Assembly: GCA_037974665.1 (NCBI GenBank)
Contig: CM075768.1
Location: 14,127,001 to 14,191,000 of the forward strand
Length of the DNA: 64,000 nucleotides
From: Ehretia macrophylla
Taxonomy: Eukaryota > Streptophyta > Magnoliopsida > Boraginales > Ehretiaceae
Direction: 5' to 3'
The translations under genes were made by a program, and so were the position numbers. The notes beneath the pieces are model-generated. The model saw nothing but the letters and a program-made list of their open reading frames with translations, was not told where the DNA came from and did no database searches. Within the stretch, counting starts at the first letter, position 1. The number at the start of each line of letters is the position of its first letter. Shown here in pieces: positions 46,651 through 58,754 of the stretch.

Positions 46651-49600
46651 CTAATTATCAGGACAGCAGCTAAATGTGATAAGTTTGTCCATTGCACGTC
46701 GACATTCAATGCAGACCATCTTCTCAGGGACTCCAATTGTAGTCGCAGACCAAGTGACACTGTTGCAACTCTTTAAGATGCCAACCTGAGGAATGTGCTC
46801 ATTTAGTGCAGATATAAATCCATTCTCGTCAGACTTTTTCTTCCAAAGATGATATTCAGTCATACATTGCAGCATAGTGTCACCCATTGCTCTGGCCATG
46901 TTGTTTGTCCCTCTGCTGATAATCACCCAGCCTCGACTACTGCTGTCAAAGGTGCGCATCATCAAGAGCTCCTTTAAGATATCATCACTTTCCGGGGATA
47001 TGCCTCGCTGCACCCTGGAGTGCCACATGCTCTCAAGCCTGGACCAAAACAGCCATATTAGGCTCAGATCTGATACTATATGGCTAAGTCTCTCAGAAGA
47101 AATAGCAGAACTGATCTTCTTGATTTTCTCCATCTTGTTACTTTTCCCCATGTAGAGCATCTCCAATGGTATCCCAACTGCCTTTGAGATAGTTTGTGCA
47201 GTTGTCGTGAACTTCCGAATCCATTCTATATCATCTCCTCCATAAAGGCAAATGAATCTTGATTCTCTCATCTGCAATAACAAAGGAAGGATTTTAATGA
47301 ATTTAACTCAGTTATGTTCCTGATCATCCCAATTATGTTTTCAAATCTCGTATTTCTTGTATGGAAGAGATCCATTTTGCATAACACGTGGATTGAATAG
47401 TTGGGAGATTCAGCACGGTTAAGAAACTAAAGAAAACTTAAAGAGAAAGGAGAACAATCTCTTAAAGATTTTGTGGAGACGAACAATCAGAATGAAATTA
47501 AGGACCAATGGACAGTTTAGAAAGAAAGGAAAAATGGGAAAATGACCACAAATGCGTTTCAAATAGACTTCACAAGAGATAATAAGCACCAAATAGTTTG
47601 AAGCACATCAAGGAAATTAGTCATACCCATCCATGAATCAAAGGCTCAATAGGGCTTGCCAGGAACTCAAGATTCCAGGTAACTGTTGTCCAAAGCTGTT
47701 CTTCCTTCCAGGCCGTGAATGGATAAGCTGAACTTCGCCAAATTAACATCATATGCATTGCATTGAGGTTCAACACTCTGCCTTCAGTGCTAAATGCTAC
47801 AATGATTGATGTCTTGTTGAAGTGCCAGGCCTTTCTTATGTAAGCAATGACTGCAGGATCAAGCGCTGAAGGCTGGTGCACTGAGAACCATGGCATTGCA
47901 TTTTGAATATTCTCAAACTGCTTTTGACTTGCTTCATTCCATTGAGTCGATTTATCAACTATTGGAACCCATACAACTTCATACTGGCTGTCTGACTCTT
48001 TCCCACTCTTGCGTGATTCATTATATATCTTTTCTACAGCTGAAGTTTCCAGAAGGGAGAGCTCAATACTGGAAATATATAGTAACACAGTTTTCTTTCC
48101 CAATCTGTCAATACCGACCTGTCAGTAACAACAAATATTTTGTCTGTTGTTGTACTAACTGAAAATATACATCACGAAAGTTTGAGATGCATTGATGAAG
48201 TTATAATCTTCTTGTGCATGTTGAACTGTGTGCTATATTGAACTAATGATTACGACCACATAATTGACAGTAACAATGTGACAGAATGCTTCCTGCTTTT
48301 ATTCAGCCCTCCAAAACAATTAATTTCTTGATCAGCTTAATGTTGCCTTTAATGATGTGTATGCGTATTCTGAATCATTGTTTAAAAGATAAAAAGAAAG
48401 CCTTAAAACACAGATGTTAAGAATGTACAAACAGGAAAGAAAAATAAGTAGACTAAGCAAACCGGTTTTTTTGTGGAACCATCAAACAGGGGGGCATCAA
48501 CTTTGGAGCCAAAGAGAGCCTCTAGGATCTGCTTATTATCAGTGGCAGTCTTCTCCAAATGGTTCACTATCTTTTGATATACTTCAGTAAATCTCCTCTC
48601 CTCTGCATTTTTATCGAATCCAATTAGATTTTCTTAATTCCATAAAACATTTTCGGTATGTTAATTGTTCAACCTAACACATTTTCCACAATATGATCTA
48701 TACTAACCAATGAGCTGGTACGAAAGGGACAAGTGTTCTTTCAGATGATCATGCAGTTGGATGATCTTGACATCCAAAGATGAGAGTTCCCATGTGTCTG
48801 ATGCAATTGACCTGTGAACAGAGATAGCAATGCAGTTATTGTACACCTACTTCTAAATAAAACAGGAACTAGTTTCAAGTCAAGTCAACACATCCCCTGA
48901 ATTCTATCCGAGTTCTAAAATTTTCAGCTTCGACATAACTGCAAAAAAATCAAACAAAATAAGAAAACCTACTCGTATTCCACGCCCGCGATGCTTATGA
49001 TTTGTGACTGACAAATCACAACACTCCGAATGATCCAATATACACCTGTGGGGATCTGATTTATTGCTTGCTGTATTTCAGGTATATCAGATTCAACATT
49101 CTTAGTATAATGAGTCTGGAGATCCTTGAATTCACAAACACATTTCGTCAGCTTCAGCACGGCCTTAGTCAATCTGTCAATAGATTCAAGCTTCGATTTC
49201 AAAGATTCAGCAGGCTCATGCATTTCTGGTAGTTTCTCAAGAATGGAAAGCAATTTGGCAACTGGATCAGAATGATAATGCCGCGCCACTAGCTGAAATT
49301 CACCATAATTTACAGCAAAAGCTGCTAATGCTATTACTCCCTTTGCATCCCACGAAAAGCTTGAAAGCGCATTGAAAAGGTCCAAGATTGTTTCCTGCGC
49401 GTCATGACTCGCAGTACAGTTGCCCAATATCTGAAAAAATTTAGTACCCCTTCAGTACTTTTTATGTTTTGTTAACAATGAACGCTGAAGCCGAGGTTCT
49501 GATTATAACATGTCACTACTTAACAATGTCACCCAACTCTTGGGCGTTCAAACGTTTGGACCATTTATTGATTTGTGCGTGTTATCCTTGACTTGTATTA

Positions 49601-50487
49601 GGTTAGAGAAATCCTCCAACAACTATCAGAGCCAATTGTAGGGGTTGTTATGTTGCTTAACAATGACAATGGTGATAAAGATTCGATTATTAATGTAAAA
49701 GGACGCCTCATCGTTTTAGTTACCAAAGGCTTGTACCTGCAATTATGTATGTCAATGAAGAAAAAGGGCTAATGGAACTATACACGTGGCATACAAGATG
49801 ATAGTAACGAGACTTAAAGCTCATGACAGTTCTGACAATACGACTCTCGTGCAATATTAAGTTACCAGTTCATCTAAAAGTTCAAAAAAAGGATAAAGAA
49901 AAAGACTTTGATTTCGCGTGAAGGAGCGGTGCTAAAAATATCAAATTAATCGAGTATACACTATCAAATTGTTTAAACTCTAATCGTTTAAATGTAGATT
50001 AGTTGCTGCGTTGGTTGCATTGTGCATACCTCAAATGATATTGTATTGATTTGGTATATCAAACGTTCGTGGATGTCTATCTCGTCGCTGGATGATCTCG
50101 CCTGCAAGTAACGTGCAGAAACAATTTTTATTAGCAGATTGTGTTGTGCAAAATATCGAAGTACTCAAAGATCCATCCATCGCGAACCTCGGAAAACATA
50201 ACTGCATGCAGCGACGTTTATCGAGATTCGTTATGGACGAATTTTGAAGGCGTGACAAAAAAGTGGGACCAAGAAAATAGAAAACTTAGTACTTCATGTG
50301 GCTCGATGATGTTCTCGATGAGTTGGAGAATAGATTTCATGTCGAATTCATGGTTTTCTGGACCATGCGTATCTTGAATTCTCTTCAACTGAGCATTATC
50401 ATATGATGATAAGCCAATTTGAGGATTTCTAACGCTACTTTGTTGCACCTTGTCAACTGCACCTGTGTTTGCCATTGCCATTGCCAT
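46651..50487 (-). CDS. Sieve element occlusion (SEO) protein, seven exons, complete
   Basis: Minus-strand exons: 50,487-50,293; 50,101-50,030; 49,430-48,973; 48,811-48,708; 48,602-48,463; 48,118-47,627; 47,271-46,651, all with GT-AG introns, giving 693 residues. Landmarks are 'KSILQLIENIIE' (N-terminal), 'FSWDAKGVIALAAFAVNYGE' and 'QIPTGVYWIIRSVVIC' (SEO N-terminal domain), 'TWELSSLDVKIIQLHDHLKE', 'KTVLLYISSIELS', 'YEVVWVPIVD', 'PWFSVHQPS', 'FICLYGGDDIEWIRKF' (SEO C-terminal domain), and the tail 'CRRAMDKLITFSCC', the cysteine-rich ending typical of SEO proteins. It is a P-protein subunit expected in sieve elements. The start is placed at the first of three closely spaced ATGs ('MAMAMANTG'). 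The exon pattern 458-104-140 is nearly that of the plus-strand paralogue. It is compact, with no transposon in its introns. Confidence 0.93.
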
Positions 50488-50516
50488 GAAGGCTTAATGT
50501 CACCTCTTCAAAATTT

Positions 50517-50530
50517 GCTTTTATATAAGC
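50517..50530 (-). promoter_or_regulatory. TATA box of the minus-strand SEO gene
   Basis: On the minus strand 'gcttatataaaagc' lies 30-43 bp upstream of the first ATG. With the usual 25-35 bp from TATA to transcription start, the 5' leader would be very short or absent, so the second or third ATG may also be used. Confidence 0.55.
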
Positions 50531-50744
50531 TTCATAACTGATCACTTCATTGGATACTAAAGGCCACGCAACATTATACCATGCTTGCTATGTGTTCCAT
50601 GTAAAGAGAAAGTGCAAGTCTTTGGGTCAAAAAGCTTTTGTTTTCCTCTTTAGTTCACTAAATTAATGTGTGCAATTTTTATGTCTTATAATTTAAGAAT
50701 GTGCATGTTACTATCCCTTCATTACAATATTTTAACTCTTTTAT

Positions 50745-51090
50745 GGCACATCAATTGAAAATAAAAAAAAACTCATTGCAATAAGTATCTTATTACAACA
50801 ATTTTTTTTACCATCATATAAAATAAAATTTTGTGGCAACAATTTTATTTAATTACAACTGTTAGAAAAAAAAAATTGTATCACTTTTTATCAATAATTG
50901 CTCATGAGATTACTTCTTTATAGTGGTTTTATAATTATAATTTAATGACAATGATTTTTTAAGCGTTACTCATTATTTATAAAAAACCATTGCACTAAAA
51001 AATTTACAAAGGACCCATAGTACTTATGATCATTTGTACCGATTTTTAGACTTTTTGCAACAGGTTTAAGTGTTGCGATACATACAAAAT
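50745..51090. repeat. Dispersed AT-rich repeat, copy 1
   Basis: Colinear with 52,965-53,310 over about 340 bp with heavy divergence. Both start with 'ttgcaataagtatctt' and share 'gtatcactttatnttaata', a block near 'tttaattncaac', and a tail with 'caacaggttt' or a similar phrase. I cannot name the family. Confidence 0.55.
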
Positions 51091-51556
51091 TTGGTAGTGC
51101 TTATGGTTTTAATAAAAATACATTTGACCTATAAAATACGCTTAAAAGGTTGATTTCATATATAATGCTTAATATATAAGAGCGTGCATTTTGAGAATTT
51201 TGGGGACAAAATGCTTCATTTTTAAATCACGGTGGGTAGAATTCAAAGCAAAAGTTTGAATTATACGGGGGTAATTTACATTTTTAACCAAATTAACTTG
51301 CACATTTATTTATTTATTTTTGTCAAATGAACTTGCATATTCAACAAAACTAAGGACTAGAGACTACTGTTTGTCCAAATCTGTGTTTTTAATTTCACCA
51401 AGTAAACACTTTAAGAATGAAAAATAACTTGAAGAAGAAGGTAGGAATATGGAACACGAGGCCGTTCAAATTGATGTATGAGATTCCGTCTACATAGTAA
51501 ATCTTTACATGGTCTTCATTGTCTTACGAATACATTAGCAATTTACTTTCGATGCA

Positions 51557-51562
<6 letters not shown>

Positions 51563-51595
<33 letters not shown>
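51563..51595. repeat. (TA)n microsatellite
   Basis: About 16 uninterrupted AT units. Confidence 0.9.
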
Positions 51596-51598
<3 letters not shown>

Positions 51599-52020
51599 AA
51601 TGAAAGGGGTACAACTCCCAGAAGCAGCTTGATTAAAGCACCTGAACTTTCTCTTAAGTATGGTATATTACAAAGTAAAAATATGTAGCACTCATAAATT
51701 CAGTGTGGACTCTATTATCAACGGAGTTTTCATAAATTCAGTATAGATCATTAACTAAAATTTAATATATTTGATGAATTTTTTTCTTTTAATAATTTTT
51801 TTTTTTCTAAATCAGATCGTGTCTATGTGGCCCCCAACTATAAATGCCACCGCCATTAATTTTAAGCTTATCACTGAATTTTTACGTGGCTAGATAATCG
51901 ATATGGAGCGCATTACTCTAGGCCACGACAGAAAGGCTCTTTAATGCCTTGAAAGTGGTTCCACTGGTTTTCCATTCATTTTATTTTATTTATTTGCTAT
52001 GGTTTTTTCATTATTACTTT

Positions 52021-52542
52021 TGTCATGCTGGGAGCTCAGAATTTTAGATTTGTAGATAAAATTAATGTTCTAAGTATAAGAAATAATTAATTGAATTCTC
52101 TTTTCTAGTAATTCAAAATGATTAACCTTAATTATTCTTTATACTGACAGCACCCATTTATAAATTATACACATATTATCTCCCACCGATATGAGATGTC
52201 ACATACACCCCTTGCACCAGGACACATCAGGCGATGTAGATTCTAGAAGTAGCTCATATGAGTTTAAAAGGTGATTCTCACCATTTTTTTGGTGTAGCAA
52301 TTTATTGCGTATAGTACTTAATTCCCACACCAGTTAATAACATGCTCTGAATACTATTGTGTCATGCTCCGAACTTAGAACCCGGAACTCGCAAGCGAAA
52401 TTAATGTTGTAAGTAAAAGGAATAACTATTTGAGTCCTTTTTTTTACGGATCCAAAATGATTAATCCAAATTAAATTTTAAATCTACAACACCTACTTAT
52501 AAGTCACATAATCACATTATCTCCCACTGATATGGGACGTCA
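52021..52542 (-). mobile_element. TRIM-like element, LTR-internal-LTR
   Basis: Two LTR-like segments (52,021-52,203 and 52,360-52,542, each about 183 bp) starting 'tgtcatgct' and ending 'gatatg(a/g)ga(t/c)gtca' on the plus strand flank an internal segment of about 156 bp with the worn primer-site complement 'gctctgaatacta' near 52,345. Same family as 17,750-20,683. The unit has the expected TRIM size of about 520 bp. No 5-bp duplication is visible. Confidence 0.65.
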
Positions 52543-52964
52543 GAGTTTTGGTGCTTTGGTCATCTTCTTTGCTTTAGCATGGAATTACAACTGAAAATTA
52601 ACTCTTGAGCATGACTTGCATTATACCATCCCAATAACTAGAGGCCAAAATTTGCAATTTTTATAGTGCTCACACTTAAAGATCGATAGTTTGTAGGTTG
52701 TTGATCTTACTTTTCTAGTGATCATGACACAAAATATTCAAACTGACTCTGAATATTTGTAGATAGCCACTCGACAGTCTCCAAATTTACCTATCCATAT
52801 TTTGATGAATACATTATAGCTATTTGTTTTCTAGATTTTTTACGTAGTTAATTGTTGTTGTTATTGTTATTATTATTATCATTTGGAGAAAAATTATTTA
52901 ACTTATTATATTATAAATCCAAGAAAATGCTAATGGTAAAGATACTAACATTTTAATATTTTTT

Positions 52965-53310
52965 GCAATACTCCAATTGAAAAATAAAGAACCCAGTTGC
53001 AATAAGTATCTTGTTCTAATAGTTTTTTGACCGTTATATAAACTAAAAACTTTGCGCGATTTTGTTTAATTGCAACAATTAAGAAGTTTTGTATCACTTT
53101 ATGTTAATAACTGCTTATATGGTTATTTTTTTGTAACAGTTTTAAAATTATAGTTTAATTTCAACTATTTTTTTAACTATTACTTATTGTTTACAAAAGA
53201 TTGTTGTTGTAGAGAATTTGAAACAGGATTATATACAACGGATACAATAATTTTTGGTTTTATGCAATAGTTTTAAATATTGTAACAGATAAGAAAATGT
53301 GGTAGTGAGG
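52965..53310. repeat. Dispersed AT-rich repeat, copy 2
   Basis: Direct-orientation partner of 50,745-51,090. Its tail ends 'gcaatagttttaaatattg', matching 'gcaacaggtttaagtgttg' of copy 1. Confidence 0.55.
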
Positions 53311-53418
53311 TAACAATTAATATTTCCGGCACAAGTTTTTCCGACATTTTGGATACATGCGAGATAACTTCTACATGCACCTTCAAATGTACACTCTACC
53401 TAAAGAGATGATGACTAA

Positions 53419-53734
53419 GAGCATCTCTCATGAGAGATACTATTTACCAAAATATACTATTTTTGGTAATATTTAGAGACTGAATCTCTAAATTTAGAAT
53501 CAAAATACATGGGGCTTGCCACTTTTATCAACTTTTTGGCTAAAATAAAGATCCAACCATTTTTTGGGTCTCTAAATTTAGAGACCCAAAAAGTAATTGG
53601 GTCTCTATTTTAGTAAAAAAGTTGATAAAAATGGCGGGTCTCATATATTTTGACTCTAAATTTAGAAACTCAACCTCAAAAAATTACCAAAAATAATATG
53701 TTTTTGTAAATAGTGTCTTTCATTGGAGATACTC
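53419..53734. mobile_element. Tourist-like (PIF/Harbinger) MITE
   Basis: Starts 'gagcatctctcatgagaga' and ends, on the other strand, 'gagtatctccaatgaaaga'. 'taa' flanks both sides (53,416-53,418 and 53,735-53,737), the 3-bp duplication of Tourist elements. The arms pair across a central palindrome 'tctctaaatttagaga'. 316 bp, non-coding. Confidence 0.8.
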
Positions 53735-53737
53735 TAA

Positions 53738-54909
53738 GCAAAGAGGAAAGCACCACAAAAGAGGCAAAACAGCCAGAAGAAACCGAGATGGTACTATTTC
53801 TCTAATGTAGAACTGTCTTCTAAATTGGATGTAATTGCAAACTAGAGAAAAGCTTTTCTACTCTTTATTTTGTAATGATAAATCTTAATTTCCGAAATTG
53901 CTCTCAAATGGCATTGAATGTGTGATGTTTCACGTTGCTGGGAGATTAATAAGTGAATATTTTATAATTAAGTATTGTCAATTTAAATATAACTTGAATT
54001 AATTATTTTAAACTATTATTATTCTTAATACTATAACATTAATTTTACTTGCAGATCTAACGGAGTTGATGAATAGTTGAACTTGGCGACTCATAAAAAG
54101 TCTTGTAACAGGGGCGAAGCCATAAATTTTATTTTGCAGGGGCCAAGATTTAATTAAGAAGACTCACGATATTAAACATCAAGTGTAAAAAATACTATTT
54201 AGAAAAAATAATATCAAATTTTGAAAAGAAAAATTTACCAATTCACTTAATAAAATTAGACTGTCTTTCTTCCATGGAATAGATACCAACAATTATCGTA
54301 TCAATAAGAGCATCTTTAGCAATTTCTCTTTAATATAGATAATCAAATTATATATAACAAAGTCATCCTTCATCCGGTTCTGAGATCCAACAACTTTGTT
54401 CAGTGACGCCTATAACAAGATCATCTAACAATTTTAGTATCAAGTAAAATAAATGAATAATTCTACGAAACATACAATATATACTTATATTTAATCCCAA
54501 ACAAGAATAATTCATGCATTTAATTCAATAAAAGAGGAATTGATGTAGGCATGTTTCAAACAATCTTATATATACTATTTAAAGAAATACTAAACAAGTA
54601 GAATATGAATATATAAAAGTTGATTAACCAAAGAAAATTGAGAACTAAATAAACAATCTATCAATATAAATATAAAAACTAACAATTAATAAATACATTA
54701 AAAGATATCTTAAATCATATAGAAAATAATGTTATTTGAATTCATTCTAATTACTTATCTAGAAGAGTGAAACTTATGAATTTCATTTGTGTAATGAATG
54801 AAGAAGGGAAGACCACCAAAAAACTGTTAGCTGCAAGACTCATTTGGTCAACAATAGACAACAAAAGAATGGAAAAGAAAAGGAAGAATGTGATGGTGAT
54901 AAATGATGA
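53738..54909. other. Non-coding DNA with a worn 'caggggcg' end
   Basis: No gene is seen. 'caggggcgaagcc' at about 54,112 resembles the left end of the hAT-like MITE at 35,914, followed by AT-rich sequence, but no matching right end or duplication is clear. The short open frames on both strands at 54,751-55,029 have no recognisable domain. Confidence 0.4.
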
Positions 54910-55663
54910 TGTTGTTGACAAAAGTAGAAGACAATTACTTATGTCAACAAAAGTTATGGAAAAGGAAGAAATCAGCGCATGCAATTTTGATAGAAAATAA
55001 CAGCACATACAATTTCTAGTTGGCTGCACACTGCGCGAAGAGAGACTTTTGCTGCAATGGTTTGAATTTTGGTGCAGAATGAGCCTATAAATAGAGGTTC
55101 ATTCTTCACTATTTTGGCAAAAGAAAGAATCCGAAAATCAAAGAGAAAAACACATAGTTTTTCCTGATAGGTTTCTCTTATTCTTTGTCTATTTAGTGAG
55201 TGAGAGTTAGTTTCTTCTATTATGTGAGAGAATGTTATAGTTTTCTCCTTATAATATAGAGAAGGTGTCTAGAAAATACTCTTACATCATAGTGAAACCC
55301 TTCTTTACTTGCCCGTGATTTTTTTCTCAATTTGTTTGAGGGTTTTCCACATAAATCTTGTGTCTCCATTATTTATTATTCTCATTCATATTTTAGTTGC
55401 GTGACACTACTTGTCCCCAACTATTCTGCTGCCCTAATATCCAACAATGGTATCAAAGCCACTGGTTAAGAGTCACTAGTATACATACAGGGTTGTTGTT
55501 CACACATACGGTATAGTACTATTCATGTATATAGTTACGACGCTATTCTCGTATATGGTTTTGGTACTATTTATATACACGATACTATTCACGTAAATAG
55601 TATTATTCATAATGAAATAGTGGTAGCTGGTTCAAGTTGAGAAAAAAAATCTTCGTTAATACT

Positions 55664-56043
55664 ATGGCGAAAAAATTTAAAATCGAGAAATTCAACTGGA
55701 GTAATTTCTCCTTATGAAAATTGAAGATGAAGGCAATTCTAAGAAATGAGAATTGTTTGGCAGTAATTGGAGATAGACCAGCGGAGATAACAGACGACAA
55801 GTGGAAAGAGATGGATGACAACGCTATGTCTAATCTGCACCTGACATTGGCAAATTCAGTATTGTCAAGCGTTGAGGAAAAGAAGTCGGCAAAAGAAATT
55901 TGGGATGCGCTGACCAAACTATATGAAGTTAAGTCACTTCACAACAAGATCTTTTTGAAGAGGAGACTCTACACCCTTCAGATGAATGAGTCAACATCGG
56001 TGACATATCATATCAATACCTTAAATACGTTATTCTCTCAATT
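55664..56043 (+). pseudogene. Copia gag fragment, forward
   Basis: Homologous to codons 1-128 or so of the Gag at 11,070. It starts 'MAKKFKIEKFNWSNFSL' followed by an early TGA. It then stays open from 55,721 ('MKMKAILRNENCLAVIGDR') up to the solo LTR. It resumes after the LTR at 58,555 in the homologous place. Confidence 0.85.
56039..56043. repeat. Target-site duplication 'caatt', left copy
   Basis: 'caatt' precedes the solo LTR and recurs exactly at 58,555-58,559. The uninterrupted copia copy at 11,453 has a single 'caattgact', so the empty site is present in the same window. Confidence 0.92.
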
Positions 56044-58554
56044 TGTGAAACCCCACTTTTCTATCTTATCTCGTTTTGCATGCTTTACCTCGTTTTGCGT
56101 GAATTAACCTGTCTAAGTGCTATGTGACTTAGAATGTGGTAATTTTGGTATCAATACTCTTAGAACATGCTAAATGTGTATTCATGAAATTTTCATCAAA
56201 AACGGGGTCAGAAATTTTATCGTCGATTTTTAGTGAATAGTATTTTCGAAACACGTCCGCTAAAATTTTGAAAATGGTCCTTTTAACCCTTCTAGACCTA
56301 GTCCAAGGACTTTAATAGACCTGTGTTTGATGAAAACGGTTTTAAAATCGGCTTAGGAATTTATTAGGGTTTTTACACCGACTTTTGCGAAAATCGAGTT
56401 TTAAGCCGACTCGGGGGGAATTGTTTGAATATAAAACTTCTCGTCACCTAAAAATAATCTACTTGAACTATCTTGAGTATTGAATAATTGTTTTGAACAT
56501 TGGTGATCAAGAAAATGCATTTAAAGTCAAGAAAACACTAAAAATACTAAAGTTTCAACTTTGACTTTCATTTAAAATCTTGACTTTCATGCATATATCA
56601 TCAACACACATTGCCAAAGCACAAAAACACACTCATTTTCACACACATGGCCGAGATTTTCATGGGAGAATAAGCCAAGGAGTTTTCAAGGTTTTCAAAG
56701 CAAAATTTCAAAGAAAAACTTAGTTTTGTTCCGTAAAATTTCGTGCCGAGTTGGATTCCGCTTGTTGGGCATGCATTGCATGCATTCCTAGGCTTATATC
56801 GCATCAAAGGTAAGAGAAAAATTCTAGATCTCAAAACTCATCTTTTGTGTTTTTGCGTAGAATTAAAAATCGAACCGTTAGAATGTTAATCTAATGTTAG
56901 ATTATTGCTTCATGCATGCTAGGGATCATTTATATGTAATCCTACAAGATTTGAACGGTTGTAGCATAATTATTATTTTTCGGGTATTTAAAGTTGAATA
57001 ATTTGTTTAATGTTGATTATTTTGAGTTGTGTTGATCGGAATCGATTGCCGTCGATTTCTAAATGTTTGATAATTACGTGGTAGCGCCGTTGTAATGCCG
57101 AATTTTCGATTGTAATGTCCGTGCTAAAATCCAGAAATTTCAGCCATGATACACTAGGGTTTTAGGGTTATTGGGCATGATTTGGATGTGTTTTGGTTGG
57201 TTTCCGAAGGGACTAATGTAGTTGATTGAATGGGTGAGTGTTTGAAACTGATTTGGAGTTGTTTGGATTAGTAAAATGTAAGATATGATTATTTGAAGTT
57301 TAGGTTGTCTTTCTTTAAATTGTTGAATTGAGCCTTTAGATGATTGGGTGTGTTTGAGTGATTGAATTGTGAGTTGTTAATGGTTAGACTAGGGTTAGAT
57401 TACGTATTTCATGCATGTTAAGTTGGATAGCCTACTTTGTCATCTAACTTAGTTGTTTGTTGTTTAATTAAAAATTGATGTTATATTGATGTTATTTTTA
57501 TGATTATGGATTACGGGAATCGGGCACTTTTGTTGCTGATCTCCCAGATTATTGATTGATTATTGAGTACGGGAATTGGGCACTTTTGTTGCTGATCTCC
57601 TAGATTATTGATTGATTATGGATTACAGGAATCGGGCACCCTCGTTGTTGATCTCTCGGTTTATTTATGTTGAGTCTCATTGTTGTGAGCTTTGATAATG
57701 TTGTGTCACCTCGGGAGGCATCCTAGGCTGCGGGCACAGTTATCATGGCTAATCCCTATCTCGTATGGGCGGAGAGGCCATGGGGTGTGGGTCTAGGTCA
57801 AGGTACCTCAGGAATTGTGTCATTGAGTTTGGAGGGGTTGTTGAGCATGGAATTGGTGTATGGAGCTTCATCAGTAAACGTATTGTATCCTTATTGTATG
57901 TTTACAGTTATTACTATTGTTGCATTTATAATGATTATTGATGTTATTGTGTGTTTACTGACTCAAAGGATTATTTCTAAGGAGTTTAATAAACTTTGTT
58001 CGAGATCTATCGGATCCTCGTTGGGCTTATTTTATATAAGCTCACTCTCTATTATTGCATGCATACAGGTGTACTATCGCAGGATTACGGGTACGTGCCT
58101 CCTGAAGAGGAAAATGTGTCTTACGTGGATGAGTCCTATGTTCCAGAGTCTTATCCTTGATGTTGTATCGTTTTACTATCTTGTATATTAACTTAGTAGA
58201 CTTTTATATGCTTTGTAGCTCATAATGTAAAAGATGTTGAAAAGATAATGAATTAGTTGATGCAGTCTTAGTAGCCTTCCTTTTGTTTATGATTAGGTTG
58301 CTAGATTGGCTCAACAAGTTTTTGTAATGTATATTAAGGTTTATGTATTACGTTGGAATGGAGGTGTATAACGAGAGATGATTATTGTATAATATGGTTA
58401 TGATGTATGTTGTTATTTTATTGAGGAGTTGTTGGATGTATGACGTTCTGTTGAGGTTGGTTTAGAGCCTCGGAGTCCTATTTACTGTTGTTATACTGCC
58501 GAAATTCCGTTGCGTCCTGACTGATTATTGGAGGGGTCGAGTTAGGGCGTGACA
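56044..58554 (+). mobile_element. Solo LTR, gypsy (Tekay-like), 2,511 bp
   Basis: Begins 'tgtgaaaccccac' and ends 'gttagggcgtgaca', flanked by exact 5-bp duplications, with no internal region. This is the product of recombination between the two LTRs of an element. Orientation follows the usual Tekay start and end. It contains a 56-bp tandem repeat (57,503-57,662). The 148-codon open frame at 57,745-58,191 lies entirely within the LTR and has no known domain, so I do not call it a gene. Confidence 0.88.
57503..57662. repeat. 56-bp tandem repeat, nearly three units
   Basis: Units repeat 'acgggaatcgggcac' and 'gttgctgatctcc' at 56-bp steps (third unit more diverged: 'acaggaatcgggcac'). Located inside the solo LTR. 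Confidence 0.85.
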
Positions 58555-58754
58555 CAATTGACTACAATTGGGCATAAAATAGCGGAGCTTGAACGTGCGG
58601 AGATTCTACTTCAAAGTCTACCTGATTTGTATGATCAACTCATCATTAGTTACACCAATAATGTTCTTTCAGATTCTGTTACTTTTGATGATATTGCAAC
58701 CGCTGTTCTGGAAGAGGAATCTAGGTGCAAAAGTAAGGAAGACAGGATCGAAAG
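58555..58754 (+). pseudogene. Copia gag fragment, forward, after the solo LTR
   Basis: Encodes 'TIGHKIAELERAEILLQSL' and on to 'EEESRCKSKEDRIE', homologous to residues about 129-194 of the Gag at 11,070. It ends at 'gaaag' (58,750-58,754), where an inverted gag piece begins. Confidence 0.85.

Larger units (their letters stand above)
50531..52020. other. Upstream region of the minus-strand SEO gene, repeat-rich
   Basis: No gene. It contains a dispersed repeat (about 50,745-51,090) and a TA microsatellite, listed separately. The promoter of the SEO gene must lie in the first part of it. Confidence 0.5.

Noticed and set aside
57745..58191. 148-codon open frame
   Set aside because: Entirely within the solo LTR bounded by exact target duplications; no domain seen.
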